This document shows positions 5,862-12,984 of a stretch of 13,179 nucleotides of DNA, piece by piece. The notes under the pieces were generated by a model that saw nothing but the letters and a program-made list of their open reading frames with translations, had not been told where the DNA came from and ran no database searches. The position numbers were made by a program, and so were the translations under genes. The stretch's first letter is position 1, and each line of letters begins with the position of its first letter. The DNA comes from Luminiphilus sp. (lineage in GTDB: Bacteria; Pseudomonadota; Gammaproteobacteria; Pseudomonadales; Halieaceae). The stretch covers positions 1-13,179 of the forward strand of contig JAKMEU010000211.1 of NCBI GenBank assembly GCA_022425845.1, written 5' to 3'.

Positions 5862-6953
5862 CTCCCGGGCCAGGTAATCATGGGACTGCATTTCCTGCAG
5901 GCGCGACAGGGTTCGTCGGAACTCAAAGGCCAGTAGGGTCCCATTGTAGAGACGCTCGGGCACCACCTCGGCACTCACGATGAGTTTCACCCCGCGATCG
6001 TAAAATTCATCCACCATATTCACAAAGCGCCGGGCAACATCCTCCTGGTCGCCCCCCATAACCGTCACCCCGGAGATCAACACGGTCTGGAAAATGCGCC
6101 CGAGCTCAATGAAATCACTGGCGCTGCGAGGCTTCTGGCAGAGCTCGGGGAAGCTGATCTGGGCCATTCCCTCTACCATGGCATCGATGGTCACCGGTCT
6201 GTGGTTGATTTCGATTTTGGCAGCCTCTGGCGTCATGCCATTCGCCAACGCGTCGAACCCACGCTGCAGGGCCGCCTCGGAGTCACTGTTCAGGGGCGTA
6301 TGCCATAGCCGAACGCGTTCCAGTGTTCTGAGTCGGTAATCGATGCCCGAGTCCACGTTGATGACCTTCGTATGCGCTTCGATCAAGGCGATGGCAGGTA
6401 AAAAGCGAGCGCGCTGAAGACCGTCCTTGTAAAGGTGGCCGGGTTCTATATTCGATGTTGCAACCAGCGTTACCCCGCGCTGGAACAATGCCTCCATCAA
6501 GCCACCCAAAATCATGGCATCGGCAATATCACTGACAAAAAACTCATCGAAGCAAATAACCAGTGCCTCCGACGCTATGCCATCGGCCACCTGTTCAAGC
6601 GGGTTTTTCTCCCCCGAAAGGTCCGTCAACTCTTGATGGACACGCTGCATAAAGCGGTGAAAATGGACTCGAAGCTTTGACTCGAATGGCAAGCTCTCGA
6701 AGAACATATCCACCAGATAGGTCTTGCCGCGCCCTACACCACCCCAGAAATAAAGCCCCTGCTCGGGCTCACGGGCACCTTTCAGCCAGCGGCGTAATCG
6801 GGCCCTGGGGCGTCGTTGCTGCGCGTTCCGGGCCACCAGCCTCTCGAAGAGATTCTGCAGCGCCGCCACAGCCGAAGCTTGTGCCGGATCGGCCTGAAAG
6901 CCGGGCCTCTTGAGATCGGCGTCATAATGCTGCTGCGGGGACGGAGGTACCAT
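5850..6953 (-). CDS. zapE: Cell division protein ZapE (AFG1-like ATPase)
   Basis: ZapE is a P-loop ATPase of the AFG1/LACE1 family that associates with the divisome and affects FtsZ polymers, chiefly under stress or low oxygen in E. coli. The 367-residue product (375 in E. coli) shows Walker A GGVGRGKT at 71-78, Walker B VICFDEFFVSD with D136/E137, a sensor-like TLVATSN around 162-168, and the family blocks GLQRARFLPAI, DYRLRTL and VDEFYDR..KLIVSAE. It ends in LSRLQEMQS..YL.REH as in E. coli. The ATG at 6953 has only a weak GGA upstream. It precedes rplM on the same strand and is divergent from zapG, the same order as in E. coli (rpsI-rplM-zapE, then zapG). Confidence 0.95.
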   Translation of the reverse strand: MVPPSPQQHYDADLKRPGFQADPAQASAVAALQNLFERLVARNAQQRRPRARLRRWLKGAREPEQGLYFWGGVGRGKTYLVDMFFESLPFESKLRVHFHRFMQRVHQELTDLSGEKNPLEQVADGIASEALVICFDEFFVSDIADAMILGGLMEALFQRGVTLVATSNIEPGHLYKDGLQRARFLPAIALIEAHTKVINVDSGIDYRLRTLERVRLWHTPLNSDSEAALQRGFDALANGMTPEAAKIEINHRPVTIDAMVEGMAQISFPELCQKPRSASDFIELGRIFQTVLISGVTVMGGDQEDVARRFVNMVDEFYDRGVKLIVSAEVVPERLYNGTLLAFEFRRTLSRLQEMQSHDYLAREHRP

Positions 6954-7056
6954 GTTCCGGAGTAATTCCTAAAAATTATGAGTCGAGGCTCAGGCGGGGT
7001 ACACTACCCTACCAACACTGTTGCTATACGTAATCCATGGCAAATTGGAGTTAACT
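6954..7056. promoter_or_regulatory. Divergent promoter region of zapE and zapG
   Basis: These 103 bases separate the two divergent starts and should hold both promoters. On the minus strand CATAAT (6975-6980) is a plausible -10 for zapE, with a leader of only about 15 bases. On the plus strand TATACG (7025-7030) could serve zapG. Neither has a clear -35, so the individual elements are uncertain. Confidence 0.4.
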
Positions 7057-7551
7057 ATGCCCTCAGTTGCAATACTGACAGCCACCGCCCTGCTGGGCCT
7101 TGGCATCGGCCTGGCCGCCGGTTGGTTGCTGGGCATGCGTCGCAAAAGCAAACGCGACGTCATACTTGATCTCGAGGCCCGCCTCGAGCGAGCCATTGAG
7201 AGTCGTGCCGATTATGAAGCCGAGGTCGCGGAACATTTTGCCAAGACCGCGCAGCTTTTGAATCGCATGACCCAGGATTACCGGGAAGTCTACAGCCATC
7301 TTGCCTCGGGGGCCGATACCCTCTGTGACGGCGAGGTCAATATTCCCAGCGCCAAGACCCTGCTTGAGACCTCTGACGACGGTCAGGAAGTGCCCGGCAA
7401 CCTTGTGGATGTTGTCCCCCCGCTGGACTATGCCCCTCGCAAGAGTCCCGATGAAACGGGCCAACTCGCCGAGACTTTTGGCCTGGACCGACCCGGGAGC
7501 CAGGCAGTGGATCGCCTGCTGGAACCGGAGCGACTCGATAGATCAGCCTAG
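7057..7551 (+). CDS. zapG: ZapG/YhcB family inner-membrane protein (DUF1043)
   Basis: This 164-residue protein has one N-terminal membrane helix (about residues 5-26, with GxGxGLAAGW-type small residues) followed by a basic RRKSKR stop-transfer and a coiled-coil helix (about 33-75). The family signature EHFAKTAQLLNRM..DYR.VY.HLA corresponds to E. coli YhcB's HFARSAELLD.MA.DYRQLY.HMA. YhcB/ZapG links the division machinery, peptidoglycan and envelope synthesis. The tail after residue 85 is low in conservation and longer than in E. coli (132 residues in total). I chose the ATG at 7057 because GGAG lies 7 bases upstream; an upstream TTG at 7021 has no such site. Its stop lies 2 bases from the stop of the convergent Nif3-like gene. 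Confidence 0.88.
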   Translation: MPSVAILTATALLGLGIGLAAGWLLGMRRKSKRDVILDLEARLERAIESRADYEAEVAEHFAKTAQLLNRMTQDYREVYSHLASGADTLCDGEVNIPSAKTLLETSDDGQEVPGNLVDVVPPLDYAPRKSPDETGQLAETFGLDRPGSQAVDRLLEPERLDRSA

Positions 7552-7553
7552 CC

Positions 7554-8309
7554 TCAGGCGGGGTTAGCGATATCCACGAAGCGATGTTCCACGCCCAACT
7601 CGCTGGCCAGCCAGGCACCCACTGATTGCACACCGAAGCGCTCGGTCGCATGGTGTCCGGCCGCGATAAAGCCAATTCCCCTCTCTCTGGCGACGTGAAT
7701 GGTCTGTTCTGAGACCTCCCCTGTGACAAACAGATCCACCCCGGCGTCGGCGGCCGCATCGATGTAACCCTGACCGCCCCCGGTACACCAGGCGAGCCGC
7801 TTGACAGCAACGTCACCCTCACACAGCACCTCGCGACCCAGTACCCCGGTCAGGGTGTCCGCGATCTCCTGGGATGAGCGCACGCGGTCGAATTCACCTG
7901 CGAAGACCGGGAACGTGGGTTCGCCGGGTCGAAGGGGTGCAAACTCCGACAGTCCCATGGCGCGCCCCAAACCCGCGTTATTACCCAGCATAGGATGGCA
8001 GTCCATCGGCAGGTGATACGCAAAGAGGCTGATGCCCGCCTCTATCAAAGTTCGTATTCGACGCCCTTTCATTCCCACGAGACAGGGGTCCTCAGCCTTC
8101 CAGAAGTATCCGTGGTGGACAAGGATCGCATCTGCTCCGATTGCAACCGCTGCATCCAGCAGAGCCTGACTGGCGGTAACCCCCGAAACCACTATGGCCA
8201 CAGTTTCTCGACCCTCGACCTGAAGCCCATTGGGGGCATAGTCCTGAAAGCAATGCGGCTCGAGAAGCCCATCAAGTGCTCTAAGCATGTCAGTGCGTGT
8301 TGTTGCCAT
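7554..8309 (-). CDS. Nif3-like dinuclear metal-centre protein (YbgI family)
   Basis: The 251-residue product matches E. coli YbgI (247 residues) over its whole length. It carries the two-metal site ligands: H65/H66 in VHHGYFWK, D103 with H99 in HLPMDCHP, and H219/H220 with E223 in AGHHATERFG. Other family blocks are FQDYAPNGLQVEG, the WCTGGGQGYID turn and TGEVSEQTIH. Nif3/YbgI proteins form hexameric rings; GTP cyclohydrolase-like folds and DNA or tRNA-repair roles have been proposed but no physiological reaction is firmly established. The ATG at 8309 fits the family N-terminus and has GGGA 8 bases upstream; an ATG seven codons earlier does not. The gene is inverted between zapG and the AlgW gene, where E. 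coli has degQ-degS directly after zapG. Confidence 0.93.
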   Translation of the reverse strand: MATTRTDMLRALDGLLEPHCFQDYAPNGLQVEGRETVAIVVSGVTASQALLDAAVAIGADAILVHHGYFWKAEDPCLVGMKGRRIRTLIEAGISLFAYHLPMDCHPMLGNNAGLGRAMGLSEFAPLRPGEPTFPVFAGEFDRVRSSQEIADTLTGVLGREVLCEGDVAVKRLAWCTGGGQGYIDAAADAGVDLFVTGEVSEQTIHVARERGIGFIAAGHHATERFGVQSVGAWLASELGVEHRFVDIANPA

Positions 8310-8395
8310 AGCAGACGTCCCAGAAAACATTCACATGCAAGCAAGATTAACCAGTGTGGTCTGTTTTACAATCAGGGATAGCAAGGAGTTGATTT
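8310..8395. promoter_or_regulatory. Divergent intergenic region, Nif3-like gene / algW
   Basis: This 86-base gap lies between divergent starts. On the plus strand, TACAAT (8367-8372; 5 of 6 to the -10 consensus) lies shortly before a strong AAGGAG at 8383-8388, but no good -35 is placed 16-18 bases upstream. I see no RpoE-type AAC/TCAA pair here. Confidence 0.35.
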
Positions 8396-9499
8396 GTGAA
8401 AGAGTTTTTAACGAGCTTGTTTTGGCCCACCGTCGCCGGGGTACTGGCAGCGGTCATCGTGCTTGATCAGTGGGTGCTGAAAGAGCCGCAAGGCAATGGC
8501 CGTTATGGTGCAACCCAGAGCTATAGCGAGGCCGTCGCCCGGGCGACACCGTCGGTTGTCAATATCTACACGGCGAAGCTGGTTGAATCACGGCGCAGCC
8601 CGACACTGAACGACCCACTGCTGCGGCGCTTTCTGGGCGCGCCAAGCCGTCGTCAGCGCATCGAGCGATCCCTGGGTTCGGGTGTGATTTTGACCGCCGA
8701 GGGCCACATTATCACCAACAACCATGTGATTGCTGATGCCGATGCCATTCAGGTTCTGCTCCACGACGGCCGCTCAGCCAGGGCGCAGCCGATAGGCTCA
8801 GATCCAGCAACAGACCTTGCCGTGCTCAAGGTCGATCTCCCGACACTGACGCCAATCAAATTGGCTGATTCGGATAAAGCGCAGGTCGGGGATGTTGTGC
8901 TCGCCATTGGCAATCCCTACGGTTTCGGTCACTCCGTCAGCCAGGGCATCATTTCCGGTCTGGGACGCTACGGCATCCAAGCCTCGGATTACGAGAACTA
9001 CATCCAAACCGATGCCGGCATCCACCTGGGGAGCTCCGGGGGTGCGCTGATCAATGCCGAAGGGGAGTTGTTGGGGATCATCACGCTCATTTATACCACC
9101 GCCAATGGGGAGGGCGGTGGCGGCACAGGCAGTGGTATCAACCTCGCCACGCCAGTCAACCTGGCCCAGTTTGTACTTGAGGATCTGGTCAACTACGGCA
9201 CGGTGGTCAGGGGATGGTTGGGCGTCAGCGTCGACTTCCTTCAGACTCCTGAAGCCCTGGCTCTGCAGCGACAGGTTTTGGTTGTCTCCAACCTTGAAGC
9301 GAGCGGCCCGGCCGCTCGAGCTGGCTTGCAGATTGGTGATGTCATCAGTGCCATTAACGGCAGCCCCGTCAACGACGGTCGCGTGACCATGCACCAGATT
9401 GCGCGCCTCAGGCCCGGAGAGGTCGTAACCATTGAAGTGGAGCGAGCCCAGACGCGCGTCGAACTGCAGGCCGTGGTCGGAACCCGACCTTTAGGCTAG
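8396..9499 (+). CDS. algW: Periplasmic site-1 serine protease, AlgW/DegS type
   Basis: AlgW/DegS cleaves the periplasmic part of the anti-sigma factor MucA/RseA when its PDZ domain senses misfolded outer-membrane proteins. That starts the RpoE/AlgU envelope-stress response. The 367-residue protein has an N-terminal membrane anchor (about 8-25) rather than a cleaved signal, a trypsin-like domain (about 45-260) and one PDZ domain (about 270-362). That single-PDZ, anchored layout separates it from DegP/DegQ. The triad is H110 (NNHVI), D140 (TDLAVL) and S214. The serine motif is IHLGSSGGA, not the usual GNSGG. The GTG start is set by AAGGAG 7 bases upstream. It sits by zapG and his-murA genes as algW does in Pseudomonas. 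Its stop overlaps the convergent hisD stop in a shared CTAG. Confidence 0.92.
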   Translation: MKEFLTSLFWPTVAGVLAAVIVLDQWVLKEPQGNGRYGATQSYSEAVARATPSVVNIYTAKLVESRRSPTLNDPLLRRFLGAPSRRQRIERSLGSGVILTAEGHIITNNHVIADADAIQVLLHDGRSARAQPIGSDPATDLAVLKVDLPTLTPIKLADSDKAQVGDVVLAIGNPYGFGHSVSQGIISGLGRYGIQASDYENYIQTDAGIHLGSSGGALINAEGELLGIITLIYTTANGEGGGGTGSGINLATPVNLAQFVLEDLVNYGTVVRGWLGVSVDFLQTPEALALQRQVLVVSNLEASGPAARAGLQIGDVISAINGSPVNDGRVTMHQIARLRPGEVVTIEVERAQTRVELQAVVGTRPLG

Positions 9500-10818
9500 G
9501 GCGACTCCCCCTCCCCCCCTGCTATACGTAATTCTGCACTGCGGGCATGGGCCTCAAGAGATTCACCCCGAGCCAATACCGAGGCGATACGGCCCAGTGT
9601 CGCCGCCCCCAACTCAGAACACTGAATCACTGAACTCCGTTTCTGGAAGTCATAGACCCCAAGGGGCGAGGAGAATCTGGCAGTCGCCGATGTCGGCAAG
9701 ACGTGATTCGGGCCCGCACAATAGTCCCCTAGCGCCTCACAACTGACCGAGCCGACGAAAATAGCGCCGGCGACCGTCAACTCGGCAACCCGTGACTCGG
9801 CGCCGTCAAAGGCCAACTCGAGGTGCTCGGGCGCCAGTTGATTACTCAGGGCAATCGCACTGTCCAGATCATCAACTTTAATCAGGGCACCGCGGTTAGC
9901 CAGCGCAGCGCGGATGATGGGTTCCCGCTCCATCGATCCCAGCGAGTCATTGATGGTCGCCTCTACGCTGTCGAGGTAGGACTCGTCCGGAGAAATAAGA
10001 ATCGCCTGAGCCTGCTCGTCATGCTCGGCCTGGGAGAACAAATCCATGGCTATCCAGGTGGCCGGAGCACTACCGTCGGCGATAATCAAAATCTCTGACG
10101 GGCCTGCCACCATATCGATGCCAACCCGTCCAAACACCTGCCGCTTGGCCTCCGCCACAAAACGGTTCCCTGGACCGACAATTTTGTCCACTTTAGGTAC
10201 TGAACTCGTGCCATAAGCCAGCGCCGCTATCGCCTGGGCGCCACCCACAGTGATGATGCGGTCAACTCCCGCCAAGGCACCGGCGGCCAATACCAGAGGT
10301 TCAAGAGCGCCCTTTGGCGCAGGCACGGTCATAATAATCTCGCCCACGCCAGCTACCTGAGCTGGAATCGCATTCATGAGCACGGACGAGGGGTAGCTGG
10401 CTTTGCCCCCTGGCACATAAATACCCACGCGATCCATGGGCGTTACCTGCTGACCCAGCCGATTTCCCAGGGCGTCCTCAAACGACCAACTCTCAGCCTT
10501 CTGACGCAGGTGATAATCCCTAATTCTTTCGGCAGCTGCCTCAAGGGCCTCCCGGGTCGTGCGGTCCAGACCCGCCAGCGCCGCAGTCATGTCTGACCGC
10601 CCCAGCATCATTGCATCAATGGACTCAGCGGGGTGTTCATCATGCCGCCTGGTGAGTTGCAGCAGGGCCTCATCACCCCTTTCCCGCACCGAAGCTATGA
10701 TGTCTGCCACCGTGGTCGCCAGCCCTGAGTCACGTTCTTCAGGGCGAGCTAGAAGCTCCGAAAGCTGCTCCGCAAACTCGGGTGACTGCGCATTCAATCG
10801 TCGGATAGCGGCGGTCAC
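9496..10818 (-). CDS. hisD: Histidinol dehydrogenase
   Basis: HisD carries out the last two steps of histidine synthesis, oxidising L-histidinol to L-histidine with two NAD+. The 440-residue product has all expected active-site residues: zinc ligands Q263 and H266 (FSQAEHDEQAQ), D365 (EALGDYCAGPNH) and H424 (SLEAHARSAE), and the catalytic E331/H332 pair in LAPEHLEL. The glycine-rich YVPGGKASYPSSVLMN and VGGAQAIAALAYGT segments are also intact. The GTG start overlaps the hisG stop (GTGA) and has GGGAG 7 bases upstream, so the two are translationally coupled. The C-terminal GGEGESP is encoded by a G-rich tract of 7 and 5 Gs. In Pseudomonas, as I recall, hisC follows hisD; here hisD runs straight into the convergent algW, and hisC must lie elsewhere. 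Confidence 0.97.
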   Translation of the reverse strand: MTAAIRRLNAQSPEFAEQLSELLARPEERDSGLATTVADIIASVRERGDEALLQLTRRHDEHPAESIDAMMLGRSDMTAALAGLDRTTREALEAAAERIRDYHLRQKAESWSFEDALGNRLGQQVTPMDRVGIYVPGGKASYPSSVLMNAIPAQVAGVGEIIMTVPAPKGALEPLVLAAGALAGVDRIITVGGAQAIAALAYGTSSVPKVDKIVGPGNRFVAEAKRQVFGRVGIDMVAGPSEILIIADGSAPATWIAMDLFSQAEHDEQAQAILISPDESYLDSVEATINDSLGSMEREPIIRAALANRGALIKVDDLDSAIALSNQLAPEHLELAFDGAESRVAELTVAGAIFVGSVSCEALGDYCAGPNHVLPTSATARFSSPLGVYDFQKRSSVIQCSELGAATLGRIASVLARGESLEAHARSAELRIAGGEGESP

Positions 10819-11459
10819 CGCGTTTCTCCCGACCCAATGGCATCGGAAATTGCCGCTATGGCCCCTTCTATCACGCCATGACGGGTGCGCATGGCAGCCT
10901 TGTTCACGATCAATCGCGTACTGATATCCGCGATGTGTTCAAGGGGAGCCATACCATTGGCACGCAGGGTGTTACCGGTGTCGACTACGTCGACAATCTC
11001 ATCGGCCAGATCCATCAGCGGCGCCAGTTCCATCGCGCCGTACAACTTGATGATCTCGGCCTGAACGCCACGACTGGCGTAGTGACTCTGAGCAACATGC
11101 ACAAATTTACTGGCGACCCGTATTCGGCCCTGAACCGGCTCCCTGTCGGGAAACCCCGCCGTCATAAGCCGGCACCGGGCAATGCCCAGATCGAGGGGTT
11201 CATACAGGCCATCGGCTCCAAATTCGAGCAGCATATCCTTGCCGACAACACCGAGGTCTGCCGCACCGTGCCTGACATAGGTGGGGACATCAGAGCCCCT
11301 GAGGATGACCAGACGGATGTCCGGGTGTTCGGTTTCGAAAAGCAGCTTTCGACTCATGTCGATATCTTCGACCGGCGACAGGCCCGCCGCTCTCAACAAA
11401 GGCAAGGTCTCCTTCAAGATCCGCCCTTTGGTCAGTGCAATGGTGAGTTTTTGGTTCAT
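10815..11459 (-). CDS. hisG: ATP phosphoribosyltransferase, short form
   Basis: HisG catalyses the first committed step of histidine synthesis, joining ATP and PRPP to give phosphoribosyl-ATP. The 214-residue length, ending soon after the catalytic domains, marks the short form that lacks the C-terminal histidine-binding regulatory domain and works as a hetero-octamer with HisZ. Visible landmarks are LTKGRI near the N-terminus, VILRGSDVPTYV, GAADLGVVGKD, and the PRPP loop VDVVDTGNTLRANG. I chose the ATG at 11459 because LTIALTKGR is the family N-terminus and a GGA lies 6 bases before it; the frame is open a further 31 codons, but those would lie inside murA. The gap to murA is 19 bases and the overlap with hisD is 4. 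Confidence 0.95.
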   Translation of the reverse strand: MNQKLTIALTKGRILKETLPLLRAAGLSPVEDIDMSRKLLFETEHPDIRLVILRGSDVPTYVRHGAADLGVVGKDMLLEFGADGLYEPLDLGIARCRLMTAGFPDREPVQGRIRVASKFVHVAQSHYASRGVQAEIIKLYGAMELAPLMDLADEIVDVVDTGNTLRANGMAPLEHIADISTRLIVNKAAMRTRHGVIEGAIAAISDAIGSGETR

Positions 11460-11478
11460 GGCATTTCCAGCGGTCCGT

Positions 11479-12741
11479 TCAACCGGGTTGGCGACGTATG
11501 TCTGCGCCCAAGGACTGCAGTTTCTCCTCGATACACTCGTAACCCCGATCAATGTGATAAATCCTGTCGACCCGAGTTTGCCCTTCTGCCACCAATCCCG
11601 CGATGACGAGACTCGCTGAGGCGCGTAGATCCGAAGCCATCACCGGGGCACCCTTCAGCTTCTCCTGACCGACAATCATCGCCATGTTGCCCTCAATACT
11701 GATTTGGGCACCCATTCGGTTCATTTCATGGGTCTGTATCAAGCGATTCTCAAACACCGTCTCAGTCACCCTGCCCACACCCACCGCCACCGTATTGAGC
11801 GCCGTGAACTGGGCTTGCATATCCGTTGGGAAACCCGGGTACGGTGCCGTAGTGATGGTGACCGCTTTGGGCCTTCGGCCCTCCATATCCAACTCGATCC
11901 AGTCATCACCAATTGTGACCGATGCCGATGCCTCGCGTAACTTCTCGAGCACAATATCGAGGTGATGGGGTACGGCGCCCTCCAAACGGAGCCGCCCCCC
12001 CGTTGCCGCCACGGCCACCAGGTAGGTACCCGCCTCAATGCGATCAGGCATTACCGTATAATCTGCACCGTGCAGGCTGGGCACGCCTTCTATCTCAAGC
12101 GTCGAGGATCCTATGCCGGAGATTTTGGCTCCCATGGCACACAGGCACTGTGCCAGATCCACCACTTCCGGTTCTCGCGCCGCATTGCGGATGATGGTTT
12201 TTCCCTCTGCCAGCGTGGCCGCCATCAACAGGTTTTCAGTGCCGCCAACCGTCACTGTTTCCAGCGTAATATCTGCGCCCTGAAGACGCCCCTTGCGGCG
12301 AGCCTTTATGTAACCCTCTTCAATCTGGATTTCTGCACCCATGGCCTCAAGGCCTTTGAGATGGAGATCAACCGGCCTGGAACCAATCGCGCAGCCGCCC
12401 GGGAAAGACACTTCCACATGGCCAAAGCGCGCCAACAACGGGCCCAGCACCAGAATAGAGGCACGCATGGTCTTGACCAGCTCATAAGGTGCACGCAAGA
12501 CATTGACGGTGCCCGCATCGACCTCAATAGCGAGCTTTTCGTCAACCATAAGGTCCGCACCCAGGCTGCCCAGTAATTCGACCATCGTCGTAATATCGTG
12601 CAGATGCGGAAGGTTGCGCACGGTCGTCTTTTCGGAAGTGAGCAACGTGGCTGCGAGGATGGGCAGTGCAGCGTTTTTGGCACCCGAGACCCGTAGCTGA
12701 CCGGCCAGCGTCTGACCGCCGTGAATCAACAGGTTATCCAT
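11479..12741 (-). CDS. murA: UDP-N-acetylglucosamine 1-carboxyvinyltransferase
   Basis: MurA transfers enolpyruvate from PEP to UDP-GlcNAc, the first committed step of peptidoglycan synthesis, in the cytoplasm. The 420-residue product has the normal length (419 in E. coli). Key residues are present: K22 in SGAKNAALPIL, R93 in MRAS, the catalytic and fosfomycin-target C117 in the flexible loop FPGGCAIGSRPVD, D307 in PGFPTDMQ, R373 in DLRAS and R399 in HIDRGYE. Because the loop residue is Cys rather than Asp, the enzyme should be fosfomycin-sensitive in principle (inference). It follows ibaG by 9 bases and precedes hisG by 19, so it sits in the middle of a mixed envelope-histidine operon, as in Pseudomonas. 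Confidence 0.98.
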   Translation of the reverse strand: MDNLLIHGGQTLAGQLRVSGAKNAALPILAATLLTSEKTTVRNLPHLHDITTMVELLGSLGADLMVDEKLAIEVDAGTVNVLRAPYELVKTMRASILVLGPLLARFGHVEVSFPGGCAIGSRPVDLHLKGLEAMGAEIQIEEGYIKARRKGRLQGADITLETVTVGGTENLLMAATLAEGKTIIRNAAREPEVVDLAQCLCAMGAKISGIGSSTLEIEGVPSLHGADYTVMPDRIEAGTYLVAVAATGGRLRLEGAVPHHLDIVLEKLREASASVTIGDDWIELDMEGRRPKAVTITTAPYPGFPTDMQAQFTALNTVAVGVGRVTETVFENRLIQTHEMNRMGAQISIEGNMAMIVGQEKLKGAPVMASDLRASASLVIAGLVAEGQTRVDRIYHIDRGYECIEEKLQSLGADIRRQPG

Positions 12742-12750
12742 CGTGATGGC

Positions 12751-12984
12751 TCAGCCGTTGGCTTCTTCGGGGGTTAGCGCGCGAATGTTCACCGCATGGA
12801 TCGTTCCCGCGGCGATAGCGGCCGCGAGCGGTGCATACACGCTTTGTTGGCGGGCCACCGGCCGGACTCCCACGAAGCCTTCGGAAACCACCGTGAGCGT
12901 GTAATGCCCCCCTTCGAGCACTACATCGACGGTTGCTTCCGGCATCGCCGCCAACACCAGCTCTCTGACCTCAGTCGCTTCCAC
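12751..12984 (-). CDS. ibaG: BolA-family protein IbaG (YrbA)
   Basis: This 77-residue protein is a compact BolA-fold protein (84 residues in E. coli IbaG). It has the family pattern of an N-terminal helix (EVRELVLAAMP), a beta-hairpin GGHYTLTVVSEGF, the RPVARQQSVYAPL helix region, and the signature TIHAVNIRALTPEE near the C-terminus, whose His is the likely Fe-S ligand shared with monothiol glutaredoxin Grx4. IbaG/BolA-type proteins take part in iron-sulfur trafficking and acid tolerance. The start is a GTG at 12984, set by a strong GGAGG 6 bases upstream; the frame is open 45 codons further, but that extension is shadow of mlaC. The gene overlaps the mlaC end by 14 bases, which suggests coupling, and lies 9 bases before murA. 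Confidence 0.93.
   Translation of the reverse strand: MEATEVRELVLAAMPEATVDVVLEGGHYTLTVVSEGFVGVRPVARQQSVYAPLAAAIAAGTIHAVNIRALTPEEANG

Noticed and set aside
7023..7034. 12-base repeat GCTATACGTAAT at 7023-7034 and again at 9521-9532
   Set aside because: A few shared 12-mers are expected by chance in 13 kb; one copy lies in hisD coding sequence and the flanks do not match.
10878..11606. A 242-codon open frame on the plus strand opposite hisG and the end of murA
   Set aside because: It is a shadow of two well-conserved genes and spans their junction; its composition shows no domain I recognise.
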